Under the pieces are notes generated by a model, which did no database searches, was not told the DNA's origin, and saw only the letters and a program-made list of their open reading frames with translations. The position numbers were made by a program, and so were the translations under genes. Positions 32,171-39,387 of a stretch of 44,923 nucleotides of DNA are shown here, piece after piece. How positions within the stretch are numbered: position 1 is the stretch's first letter; the number at the start of each line of letters is the position of its first letter. The stretch spans positions 1 to 44,923 of the forward strand of contig JAQTNV010000028.1 in the NCBI GenBank assembly GCA_028713675.1. Direction: 5' to 3'. This DNA comes from a bacterium. GTDB taxonomy: Bacteria; Desulfobacterota; JAPLJL01.

Positions 32171-34954
32171 TTATAAAAGTTCCAATATGGGTCCGAGCAA
32201 AGAAGCCAGGATCGCGTTCAGGGCCAGGTTGTCCGCCGGCTTGAATTCATTCCAGCCGCCGAGGGAGGAAATCCCCAGCGGCTCCGGGTCCAGGTAAAGA
32301 AGCCCGTTGAACGTCGGGTCCGGGAAGGGGATGTAGGGGAAGACGCTGTTGATCCCGTCGGCAGGGATCGCGGCGATGCCCCGGCCGGCAAGAGACTGGA
32401 AATGCCCCGAGTCGACGATCGCGTCCGGGTCCGGGCAGATGAGCCCGCCGGAAACCGGAAACCCGGTCTGCGGGTGGAGGTCGGAAGGGCACTCCCATTC
32501 CAGAACGAGGTTGTCGAGCAGGACGTTCCCGGTGTTTTCCCAGGGGGGGAGGAGTTGCCGCAAGCCGGCCGGGTTTTGATAAAATCGGCCCAGGTTCAAT
32601 TCCACAACGTCCGGCACCAGCGTGGAAATATGGATATCGGCTAAAAACGCCGGGAGTCTCAGCCCGGCGGCCAGCGCCAGGGCCCGGACCATGGGGTCAA
32701 TCAGGTACAGAAGATTGTTTTTCAGGGATACGGTTCCGGCCCCGGTTTTCAGGTTTTCCGAGGTGGCTTCCAGCGAAGCGGCAATTTCCGGGCGAAGCTC
32801 GATTTCCAGGTCGAGGATGTTGGCGGCATCGGAGGACCGGGAAATTTCCTCTCCCCCGAAGGCGATATATTTCCTGCCGTTTTTGGTTTTCATGATCACG
32901 AAATTACCGTCCCGTCCGGAGGTTTCCGCCTGGAGGGATTCAATCAGTTGCAGAAAATCATCGCAGGCCTGGGCCAGGTCCTGGCCGGACCGGGCCAGGG
33001 TCTCAGCCCCGGCAGGGTTTTTCAGGCCCAGGAGGTTCGGGTGTAGTTGGTCGTTCAGCATGAAAACCACCAAATTCAGAGAATCGAAATACTCTCCATA
33101 ACCTGAACCCGGGAGGAAATACAGGTCGGCCGCCTGGCCGTAACGTCCTTCCCAGTCAAACGCGTCCAGGAATTCGAAGAGATAGGCCATCAGGCGGGAA
33201 AAACCGGAAAGCAGATACAAATCGGTGCGGTCGAATTCCACCTGGAGGGAACGGGATTGATTGTACAGGGATCCGACCGGCAGGGATTCGACCCGAAAGC
33301 GGAAATCTTTTTGCTTTTCCAATTCCGCGAGCCGCCCGGAGATGCCGGCAAAGGTGGCTTGGGTGTCGGTGATGAATTTTTGAATGAAGGCGGAAATGGC
33401 TTCATCCTCGTTCGCGTAGGAATTCGGCAGGATTTCCGAGGGGCTGTAGTAAAGGCGAAAAATTTCACTCAGGGCCAGATCGATCGAGTTCCAGAAACTC
33501 GTCAGGTCGGACAGGACCAGACCGAATTGCGCCTCGGGATTGTCCGGATGGCTGTCCAGGACTGCTTGAAAAGCTTCCCGGGCCGCGGTCGGATCAGACC
33601 GGGAAAGGGCCGATTTCCCTTCCATGATCAGGGCATCGTTTTTACTTTCGCCGGAACAGGAAAAAAACACGAGGGAAAGAAGAAAAACCATGGCGATACT
33701 ATTTGCATATATCCGTTTTGTCATTCTGACCCCACGCCTCTGGCGGGGGTGAAGGATCTCTCTTGTGATGAGAAACCCGTGAAAGCCAGATCCTTCGCCC
33801 GCAGGGGGCGGGCTCAGGATGACATCCTTGGTTTTAAGAAGCGATTTGATAAAAAAAATGAACAGTAAAGGAAGTATCAGGATGAAGATGTTTTCCGCGC
33901 TTACTTGGGGGACCGCCTGGCATCCGCCGGTTTTTTCCTCCCGGGCGGACCCCGGGCTGGCCAGGTGGGCGGCCGCCGCCCCGATGATCCGGGCGGAAGC
34001 TTCCAGGTAATCCAGATCCACCGTATCAATCCTGTCTTCGGTAGTATGGTATTGCAGGGATGAACTGACATGTCCCAAATAAAGAGCCGGATATCCCCAG
34101 TACCAGTAGGGAAAGTGATCGCTGTTGAGCAGGACCGGGCCGTAATAAGGCTCGGATTTCAACGGCAGATCATAAGCGATGGTGACATCATAAAGTGTCC
34201 GGGCCAGAGGTTCAGGATCGAAAACGGAGTCTCCCGCGTGATCCCCGTAAATCGCGTAAAGGGTATCGGCTTTGGCTTCGGGATCAGGACCGAGCATGTC
34301 CATGTTGATGACCCCGAGGATATTTTCTCCCTGCCGGGCGGAAACCCGGGCCTGGAAGCGGCTGCCCAGAAGCCCGTATTCTTCACCGGTGAGGAAAAGA
34401 AACCCGATCGAAATATCCGGATCGGACTGGCGCAGGGCCCCGGCCAGGGTGAGGAGAACGGAAACAGCGGTCCCGTCATCGTCCGCGCCGGGTGCCGGAT
34501 CGGATTGGGGGTGGTAACCGCCGGAGAAGCTGGCGGTGGAATCATAATGACCCGAGAGCAGGTAAATCCGGTCAGGGTTGGTTTTCCCCGGGATCCTGGT
34601 GAGGAGGTTTTTTACGATCAGGTTTTGCCCGCCGATGGTTACCGGAAAGGGGTATGTCTCCACTTCCAGACCCAGGTTTTCCAGGTGCAGGGTCAGGTAT
34701 TTAACCGCGGATTCAATATCGGGATGAAGAATGTTCCGGGAATGAATGGTGCCGGTAACCCCGTTGAGGTCAAAGCTTTCCTCCCCGGATAGAATCCGGA
34801 GGTGATGCACAAGCTCGGACCGGGTGACTGAATTTATCAGGCTCTTGACGTTCTCTCTGGGAGCGATGACTTCTCCGGGAGAGGGAACCGGAACGGAAAG
34901 AAAGCCGAGCAAAAGGCAGGTCGGGATCAGCAGGCGGGGTTTCACGAACCCCAT
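32171..34954 (-). CDS. M28 family peptidase joined in frame to a lipoprotein-like ORF through repeat DNA
   Basis: One uninterrupted frame with two apparently separate modules. Module 1 (about 34954-33824) has a signal sequence and an M28 zinc aminopeptidase domain (SGHYDST, DDDGTAVSVLL, TGEEYGLLGS, INMDMLGPD, YHTTEDRID). It ends in a hydrophobic helix (NIFILILPLLFIFFIKSLL). Module 2 (33724-32171, 517 aa) begins MTKRIYANSIAMVFLLSLVF followed by FSCSGES, a fresh signal peptide with lipobox. A TPR-like segment follows, then a large domain I do not recognise. They are joined by about 35 residues encoded by a palindromic repeat (33720-33823). Two proteins are likelier than one, since an internal lipoprotein signal makes no sense in a fusion. 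The upstream TTG at 35005 lies in a hairpin, so the ATG at 34954 is preferred. Confidence 0.75.
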   Translation of the reverse strand: MGFVKPRLLIPTCLLLGFLSVPVPSPGEVIAPRENVKSLINSVTRSELVHHLRILSGEESFDLNGVTGTIHSRNILHPDIESAVKYLTLHLENLGLEVETYPFPVTIGGQNLIVKNLLTRIPGKTNPDRIYLLSGHYDSTASFSGGYHPQSDPAPGADDDGTAVSVLLTLAGALRQSDPDISIGFLFLTGEEYGLLGSRFQARVSARQGENILGVINMDMLGPDPEAKADTLYAIYGDHAGDSVFDPEPLARTLYDVTIAYDLPLKSEPYYGPVLLNSDHFPYWYWGYPALYLGHVSSSLQYHTTEDRIDTVDLDYLEASARIIGAAAAHLASPGSAREEKTGGCQAVPQVSAENIFILILPLLFIFFIKSLLKTKDVILSPPPAGEGSGFHGFLITREILHPRQRRGVRMTKRIYANSIAMVFLLSLVFFSCSGESKNDALIMEGKSALSRSDPTAAREAFQAVLDSHPDNPEAQFGLVLSDLTSFWNSIDLALSEIFRLYYSPSEILPNSYANEDEAISAFIQKFITDTQATFAGISGRLAELEKQKDFRFRVESLPVGSLYNQSRSLQVEFDRTDLYLLSGFSRLMAYLFEFLDAFDWEGRYGQAADLYFLPGSGYGEYFDSLNLVVFMLNDQLHPNLLGLKNPAGAETLARSGQDLAQACDDFLQLIESLQAETSGRDGNFVIMKTKNGRKYIAFGGEEISRSSDAANILDLEIELRPEIAASLEATSENLKTGAGTVSLKNNLLYLIDPMVRALALAAGLRLPAFLADIHISTLVPDVVELNLGRFYQNPAGLRQLLPPWENTGNVLLDNLVLEWECPSDLHPQTGFPVSGGLICPDPDAIVDSGHFQSLAGRGIAAIPADGINSVFPYIPFPDPTFNGLLYLDPEPLGISSLGGWNEFKPADNLALNAILASLLGPILELL
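33720..33823. repeat. MITE-like element inside the peptidase/lipoprotein ORF
   Basis: It is bounded by GTCATTCTGA (33720-33729) and TCAGGATGAC (33814-33823), imperfect 10-bp inverted ends. Internal inverted arms GAAGGATCT and AGATCCTTC and GC-rich GGCGGGGG/GGGGGCGGG blocks are present. The minus-strand ATG of the lipoprotein module lies inside the left end. The frame stays open through the element. Confidence 0.75.
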
Positions 34955-34980
34955 TTTATCCCGGGCAGGAAGTTTTTCAA

Positions 34981-35011
34981 AATGACTTGAACTCGAGAGG
35001 TTCAAGTCATT
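34981..35011 (-). terminator. hairpin after the response regulator gene
   Basis: Perfect 11-bp arms AATGACTTGAA (34981-34991) and TTCAAGTCATT (35001-35011) enclose a 9-nt loop. The response regulator stop codon lies in one arm. In the minus direction the stem is followed by TTTTG, a weak U-tract, so terminator function is probable but not strong. Confidence 0.5.
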
Positions 35012-35627
35012 GCTTGGGAGGGAGAAGGGAAGGGATCTGCCCGGGGGTGCTCAGCCGGGCCACGATGTTCTGAAGCCGTTTCATCAGCTGCTGGGGTGAA
35101 GCGTCGGCTTCCTTGTTGACGTAAAGAGCCGGGCTGACCCGGTGCAGGGTCCGGCGGAATTCCTCGTCGCATTTCTTCACCGTGAAAAAAAGGATCGGAA
35201 TGGGCTTGGGGCTTTTCAAACCTTTTTCAATAGCCCGGAGGGCGAGGGCGGCGCTGACCCCGTCCAGAACCGGCATTAAAACATCCAGAAAGACCATGCC
35301 GACCGGTTTCTGGCCGGCCAGCATTTCGGTAACCGTGGTAAGGAATTCCTCTCCGTTCCGGCAGGAGATGATTTTCCGGGCGAACCCGGTATCAACCATG
35401 ATTTCCGAGAGGATTTGCCTGACCAGATCGGTGTCTTCCACGATAATTACATTTTCCAGCTTGGGGTTTTTGGGAATATCCTGCTTTTGCTGGATGGGGA
35501 ATCCGCACTGGGAGCAGGTGGCGACCTGTTTTCCCTTGTCGCGGAGGATGATTGAGACCGGGACGATTTCCCCGCAGCTGTCGCAGTAAGCTTTGGCCGG
35601 ACCGGCTGGTTTGTTCGGATTGGTCAA
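35007..35627 (-). CDS. response regulator receiver protein with N-terminal zinc ribbon
   Basis: A 206-aa protein. Residues 15-41 contain two CxxC pairs (YCDSCG and TCSQCG), a small zinc ribbon. From about residue 58 a CheY-like receiver domain follows, with acidic Glu64-Asp65, phospho-acceptor Asp115 (VFLDVLMPVLDG), the Thr of LFFTVKK and the Lys of YVNKEAD. There is no DNA-binding or enzymatic output domain, so it probably signals by protein contact, with the zinc ribbon as candidate output. The TTG start follows AGGAGG by 7 bp and is convincing. No histidine kinase is nearby, so it is an orphan regulator. Confidence 0.87.
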   Translation of the reverse strand: MTNPNKPAGPAKAYCDSCGEIVPVSIILRDKGKQVATCSQCGFPIQQKQDIPKNPKLENVIIVEDTDLVRQILSEIMVDTGFARKIISCRNGEEFLTTVTEMLAGQKPVGMVFLDVLMPVLDGVSAALALRAIEKGLKSPKPIPILFFTVKKCDEEFRRTLHRVSPALYVNKEADASPQQLMKRLQNIVARLSTPGQIPSLLPPKQ

Positions 35628-35944
35628 TTTATGTCCTCCTGTCTGATTCCCTGCTTTGGAAAATATCGCGAGAATTTAAATGGATTTTGCTTCAATCCGC
35701 AAGGTTTTGTCAGGGTTTTTGCTCAAAGATATATTATAAACTATTTGTTTGAAATTATATTGTAATATATTGAAATACAAAGAATAAAATCTCATAAAAT
35801 ATTTGCATGTTTTATATTTCTGCTGGAGATGTTTTCCCGGGAATGGTTCTTCCCCCGGCCCGCTTGAAATGGGTTGTTAAATGATTGTTTCTTTGCGATG
35901 ATAAGTCAAACAGGTAAGTCAAAAAAAGCGAAAAGGAGAACAAA
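35628..35944. other. AT-rich divergent promoter region
   Basis: A 317-bp gap between the minus-strand response regulator and the plus-strand hydrolase. Positions about 35725-35815 are strongly AT-rich and include several TATATT/TATAAA-like boxes; no unique promoter pair can be chosen. AAAAGGAGAACAAA at 35931-35944 is the hydrolase ribosome binding site. No gene is seen. Confidence 0.5.
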
Positions 35945-36811
35945 ATGAGCGATTCCTGGACCCATAATTACGCGAATGTGAACGGAATCAGGATGCATTA
36001 TGTTGCCCAGGGAGAAGGTCCTCTGGTGGTTCTTCTCCATGGTTTCCCGGAATTCTGGTATTCCTGGAGGCACCAGATCCCCTTCCTGGCAAAAAAATAC
36101 CGGGTAATCGCCCCCGATATGCGGGGGTATAACGAAACCGATAAGCCCAAATCCGGTTACGATGTGGATACCCTGGCCGAGGATATAGTCTGCCTGATCA
36201 GGCATCTTGGGGCCGAAAAAGCCATCGTGATGGCCCATGATTGGGGCGGCGGAGTGGCCTACCATCTCGCTTACCGAAATCCCGAGGTTCTGGACAAACT
36301 GGTCATCATGAATGCGCCCCACCCGTTCCACCTGATGAAAGCCCTGCGGTCCAGCGGGGCGCAGAGAAGGAAGAGCTGGTACATGTTTTTCTTCCAGCTG
36401 CCGTTTCTCCCGGAGATGTCCCTGAAAGCCAATAATTTTTATGTTGCAAAGCGGATCATGTCCCGATCCACGGTCAGGAAGGAAGCTTTCACCAAGGAAG
36501 ATATCGAAAAATATGAAGAGGCGTGGGGCAAGCCGGGAGCCCTTAACCGCGGGATAAACTATTACCGGATGGCTTTCCGGAAAGGGACCGGACTCTGGCG
36601 ATTTTACCAGAGTAGGAAGATCCAGGCCCCGACCCTGATTATCTGGGGGGAGAACGACGCTTTCCTGGGAATGGAACTCACCCGGGATCTTGAGCAGTAT
36701 TCCACTTCTTCGCTGGTGATCAAGCACATCCCGAAATGCGGACACTGGGTTCAGCAGGAGGCTCCGGAAGAGGTCAATAAATATTTGGGGGAGTTTCTCG
36801 GGATTAAATAG
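35945..36811 (+). CDS. alpha/beta hydrolase, epoxide hydrolase / dehalogenase-like
   Basis: A 288-aa soluble alpha/beta hydrolase with an aspartate nucleophile. The oxyanion-hole motif is HGFPEFWYSW (32-41) and the nucleophile elbow is AHDWGG (Asp99). The acid is probably in WGENDAFLG and the catalytic histidine is in KCGHWVQQEAPEEV near residue 266. An Asp nucleophile with HGFPE indicates the epoxide hydrolase / haloacetate dehalogenase branch rather than esterases; the cap sequence INYYRMAF supplies candidate tyrosines for epoxide activation. Substrate cannot be fixed. A strong AAGGAG ribosome site precedes the ATG. It stands alone, followed by repeats. Confidence 0.87.
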   Translation: MSDSWTHNYANVNGIRMHYVAQGEGPLVVLLHGFPEFWYSWRHQIPFLAKKYRVIAPDMRGYNETDKPKSGYDVDTLAEDIVCLIRHLGAEKAIVMAHDWGGGVAYHLAYRNPEVLDKLVIMNAPHPFHLMKALRSSGAQRRKSWYMFFFQLPFLPEMSLKANNFYVAKRIMSRSTVRKEAFTKEDIEKYEEAWGKPGALNRGINYYRMAFRKGTGLWRFYQSRKIQAPTLIIWGENDAFLGMELTRDLEQYSTSSLVIKHIPKCGHWVQQEAPEEVNKYLGEFLGIK

Positions 36812-36842
36812 CAGGGAGCAGGGGGCGAAGCGCAAAGAGAAA

Positions 36843-36872
36843 TGACGATTGTAGATTGACGATTGACGAATG
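36843..36872. repeat. 30-bp GACGATTGTAGATTGACG repeat, copy 2
   Basis: Exact copy of the sequence that ends mfd at 28944-28973, here in a non-coding gap after the hydrolase gene. Confidence 0.85.
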
Positions 36873-36958
36873 TGATGGAAATGCAGTTGCCCGATTTACT
36901 TGTCCCGTCACGGGCGGGATCGGGCGAAGTAGGCGAGGGGTAAAGAGCAAATCGAAAC

Positions 36959-37046
36959 GGTAGCTGCAGGCTTTTCGATCAGATCCCGAGGCATTGTGGT
37001 CGAGGGAAGCCTGCGAAAATGGCGCAACCTAAAGGTTGCGGCTACC
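36959..37046. repeat. GGTAGC-type MITE-like element, copy 1
   Basis: An 88-bp element. Ends GGTAGCTGC and GCGGCTACC are inverted repeats with one mismatch. The interior includes CTTTTCGAT-CAGATCCCGAGG and the palindrome CGCAACCTAAAGGTTGCG. An inverted, longer copy is at 39204-39316. Confidence 0.8.
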
Positions 37047-37123
37047 CATAGTGCTGATATCTTGATTGGAAATCGGTCTACCAGAGACTAAAAACCGATA
37101 ACCTGACAAACAAGAAAATAATT

Positions 37124-38701
37124 TTGGACGCAGACATTTCAAATCTCCTGGTCGAGGCGTCGGGATTTTCCCGGGATTCCGGACTGACGGTTTTTCTTGT
37201 CGGCGGAGCCGTGCGTGATCTGGCCCTGGACCGGGAGAGCCGGGACCTGGATTTCCTGGCTTTAGAACCCGGGGGAGCGAAAATCCTGGCGGGTTTTTTC
37301 CACCGGAAAATGGGTTTTCACCGCCCGGTTTTGTTCGCTGCCGGGCGTAACCAAGCCGGAAAGGGAATGGTAAAGACCGGGCGGACTTGCACTGCTTGCC
37401 CTGAGCGAAGCCGAAGGATTGATACCTATCAGACCGCCAGGGGAAATCTCACCCTGAATATCGTTTCTTCCCGGGGAAAGGACTTGGAGGAGGATCTCCG
37501 CTTCCGGGATTTCACGATTAATACACTCATAATCCCGCTCAGCAAGCTGGCGGGATTAAAGCTCAAAGGTCAAAGTTCCTGCCTGCGCCAAGGCTTCGGC
37601 AGGCAGGCAAAGTTCAAAGTAAAAAACTCGAAACCCGAAACTCCCTGGCCGACCCGAGCGGTCGGCTCGGGCAGGCGAAACCCGAAACAAGAAACCAGAA
37701 ACTTGATTCGGTTGATTGAGGATCCGCTCGGAACAGGGAAAAAAGATCTGGCGCGGGAATTGATCAGAACCCCGATTAACCCGGCCTTGACGATCGCTGA
37801 CGATCCTTTGCGAATGCTCCGAGCGGTGAGGATTGCCCGGGAATTGGATTTCTCCCTCGCTCCGGAGCTGAAAAGGGAAATCCGGAAGTCGCGGACGAAA
37901 ATATCGTCGGTTTCCGCGGAAAGAGTCCGTGACGAACTGGGAAGAATGATTCTTCTGCCCCGTCCCTCCCGCGGGGTTTTACTCCTGGAGAATCTGAAGT
38001 TGCTTGGAGAAATAGTCCCTGAACTCCAGGCCACGGTGGATTTTGACCAGAAATCCCCTTATCACCATGAAGATCTTTTTCATCACAGTCTTTCCACCCT
38101 GGACCGCACCCGGGCGGACCTGGCCCTGCGCCTGGCCGCGCTTTTTCACGACCTGGGAAAGGTCGCGGCGCAGCGTTTGATTTCAAAGGATGTCCAGGGA
38201 GACCGGGATTATTACGTTTATTGGGGTCACCAGGATGGAAGCGCGGAAATGGCGAAAAAGATTCTTCTGCGGCTTCGTTTCCCGAAAAAGTTGAGGGACG
38301 AGGTCCGGTTTCTGGTCCAGCATCATATGGTGAATTACCAGGCGGACTGGAAAGATGCCACCATCCGGCGATTAGCCTACCGCCTGGGTCCCCACCTGCA
38401 GAAGACCCTGGAGTTGTTAAAAGCGGACTCCGCTTCCTTAAAACCGCCTTTTCAAAAGGATAAGGGGTTCGAAGAGATGGCCGGGAGGATTGCCCGGATC
38501 AAATTGGAGGAGGGGCAGAAGGTAGAATGCCCGCTGGACGGGTTTGAAATTCAAAAGATCCTGGGAATCGAGCCGGGGCCGGAAGTGGGAAAGGCGAAGC
38601 AGATGGTGGTGGAGGCGATTCTCGACGGGAAAATCGCCGCCAATCGCCGGGAAGCGAAAAGATATCTGCTAAAAACCATTTCTTCCCCCCGAATGAAATG
38701 A
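37124..38701 (+). CDS. CCA tRNA nucleotidyltransferase / poly(A) polymerase family, HD domain, with in-frame repeat inserts
   Basis: Class II nucleotidyltransferase adding CCA or A residues to RNA 3' ends. The head domain has VGGAVRDLALDRESRDLDF (26-44; GG and DxD catalytic site). RDFTIN (128-133) and DDPLRMLRAVRIARELDF (226-243) follow. A C-terminal HD domain carries the metal site YHHEDLFHHS…ALFHDLGK. Two stretches do not belong to the family: about residues 80-99 (containing ACPERSRR) and about 142-193 (containing LRQGFGRQA and NSKPETP). Both are encoded by interspersed repeat DNA and both keep the frame open. The second replaces the short loop between TINTL and LIEDPLGTGKKDL. The start is a TTG. 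It overlaps the next gene by 4 bp. CCA versus A specificity cannot be read. Confidence 0.88.
   Translation: MDADISNLLVEASGFSRDSGLTVFLVGGAVRDLALDRESRDLDFLALEPGGAKILAGFFHRKMGFHRPVLFAAGRNQAGKGMVKTGRTCTACPERSRRIDTYQTARGNLTLNIVSSRGKDLEEDLRFRDFTINTLIIPLSKLAGLKLKGQSSCLRQGFGRQAKFKVKNSKPETPWPTRAVGSGRRNPKQETRNLIRLIEDPLGTGKKDLARELIRTPINPALTIADDPLRMLRAVRIARELDFSLAPELKREIRKSRTKISSVSAERVRDELGRMILLPRPSRGVLLLENLKLLGEIVPELQATVDFDQKSPYHHEDLFHHSLSTLDRTRADLALRLAALFHDLGKVAAQRLISKDVQGDRDYYVYWGHQDGSAEMAKKILLRLRFPKKLRDEVRFLVQHHMVNYQADWKDATIRRLAYRLGPHLQKTLELLKADSASLKPPFQKDKGFEEMAGRIARIKLEEGQKVECPLDGFEIQKILGIEPGPEVGKAKQMVVEAILDGKIAANRREAKRYLLKTISSPRMK
37395..37418. repeat. CCTGAGCGAAGCCGAAGG repeat inside cca
   Basis: The interspersed motif seen at 25597, 29886 and (inverted) near 39348 lies within coding sequence and is translated as CPERSRR. 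The frame stays open. Confidence 0.8.
37550..37704. repeat. composite palindromic/low-complexity insert inside cca
   Basis: It contains CAAAGGTCAAAGTT, then a hairpin CTGCCTGC (37579-37586) / GCAGGCAG (37599-37606), then AAAGTTCAAAGT and AACTCGAAACCCGAAACTC. A second hairpin CCCGAGC (37653-37659) / GCTCGGG (37665-37671) follows, then CGAAACCCGAAACAAGAAACC. These are the same sequence types found in intergenic spaces of this window, yet here they are translated (about 51 codons, no stop). Confidence 0.8.
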
Positions 38702-38985
38702 TTAAACAGACGATTTTACTGGTGCTCCGGATTATTTTGGGCTGTATCCTGATCGTCCTGGGGATTGCCGGCCTGATCCTGCCGATCATGCCGGGCTGGA
38801 TCTTCCTCATCCCCGGCCTGGTTCTGGTTTTGCAGCCCCTGGTTTCCGTCTGCCGGGAATCAAAAATCCCAATCATTCGGGAAACCGCCTGCCGGCTCTC
38901 CGATAAAATCAATAAAAGCAGGATAAAACAGTATCTGGAATCGCGAAAGAATAAATCCAAGCGGGAAGCCGGGGGAGGGGAATGA
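38698..38985 (+). CDS. small membrane protein, PGPGW-like
   Basis: A 95-aa protein with one long or two closely spaced hydrophobic helices. It contains GIAGLILPIMPGWIFLIPGL, the pattern of the putative transmembrane PGPGW family, followed by a basic, helical cytoplasmic tail (ESRKNKSKREAGGGE). Function of the family is unknown. Its ATG overlaps the cca stop (ATGA), and its own stop overlaps the next start in the same way, so the three are translationally coupled. Confidence 0.75.
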   Translation: MIKQTILLVLRIILGCILIVLGIAGLILPIMPGWIFLIPGLVLVLQPLVSVCRESKIPIIRETACRLSDKINKSRIKQYLESRKNKSKREAGGGE

Positions 38986-39176
38986 AGGCCGGCCTGGTGG
39001 CGAAAATGGAATTCCGGAGCTACGGAGGGCGGGACACCTTCACCCCGATGACCAGGGCCCAGGAGATGAAAGCCCGGGTCCCGGGATCAGAGTTGTTCTT
39101 CCTTGAGGACGGGAGTCAATACGTGATGATCGAATATCCCGAATTGGTGCACGAACGAATGGAACAGTTTTTTTAA
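38982..39176 (+). pseudogene. C-terminal fragment of an alpha/beta hydrolase, catalytic His replaced
   Basis: The 64 codons read like the last part of an alpha/beta hydrolase. GGRDTFTPMTRAQEM corresponds to the catalytic-acid loop (G..D.F.P), and PGSELFFLEDGSQYVMIEYP corresponds to the catalytic-histidine strand. The invariant His of the GxH motif is Gln here, and the nucleophile and oxyanion hole are absent. It could still be translated, since its ATG overlaps the previous stop, but it cannot be an active hydrolase. A decayed gene left next to cca is the simplest reading; a small repurposed protein is possible. Confidence 0.6.
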
Positions 39177-39203
39177 GAAAACGGGATGGGATAACTTTTC
39201 GTT

Positions 39204-39316
39204 GGTAGCCGCAACCTTTAGGTTGCGAAATTAAAATCTGAGAAAAACTTTATTCAGGACGCAGGCTTTCCTCGGCCACAATGCCTCGGGATCTAATCGA
39301 AAAGCCTTGCCCTACC
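39204..39316. repeat. GGTAGC-type MITE-like element, copy 2 (inverted)
   Basis: Read on the minus strand it matches 36959-37046 over both halves (GGTAG…GCTTTTCGAT-AGATCCCGAGGCATTGTGG and CGCAACCTAAAGGTTGCGGCTACC). It has about 25 extra bases in the middle (113 versus 88 bp). Confidence 0.8.
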
Positions 39317-39335
39317 AAAGACTTGGTCTTCTGGA

Positions 39336-39382
39336 TTCCGGCTTTCCTTCGACAATGCTCAGGACAAGTCGCAGGAATGACG
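39336..39382. repeat. GTCATTCC / CCTGAGC composite repeat, minus orientation
   Basis: Read on the minus strand it starts GTCATTCCTGCGACTTG, then CCTGAGCATTGTCGAAGG, then GCCGGAATCC. It joins two repeat types seen separately at 24477 and 25597 and lies 3' of the DUF1302-like gene. Confidence 0.65.
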
Positions 39383-39387
39383 AATAA

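Larger units (their letters stand above)
36812..37123. other. 312-bp repeat-filled intergenic region
   Basis: No gene. It holds the 30-bp repeat (36843-36872), a GCCCGAT (36889-36895) / ATCGGGC (36919-36925) palindrome with inner CCCGTCACGGG, and the GGTAGC element (36959-37046). A TACCAGAGACTAAAAACCGATA-type low-complexity stretch ends at cca. Confidence 0.65.

Noticed and set aside
32171..34954. Genuine two-domain exported peptidase
   Set aside because: The second half begins with its own signal peptide and lipobox directly after a palindromic repeat, which argues for two genes joined by chance.
37370..37710. Frameshift or pseudogene in cca
   Set aside because: The odd stretches are repeat insertions of whole-codon length; motifs before and after are in the same frame and complete.
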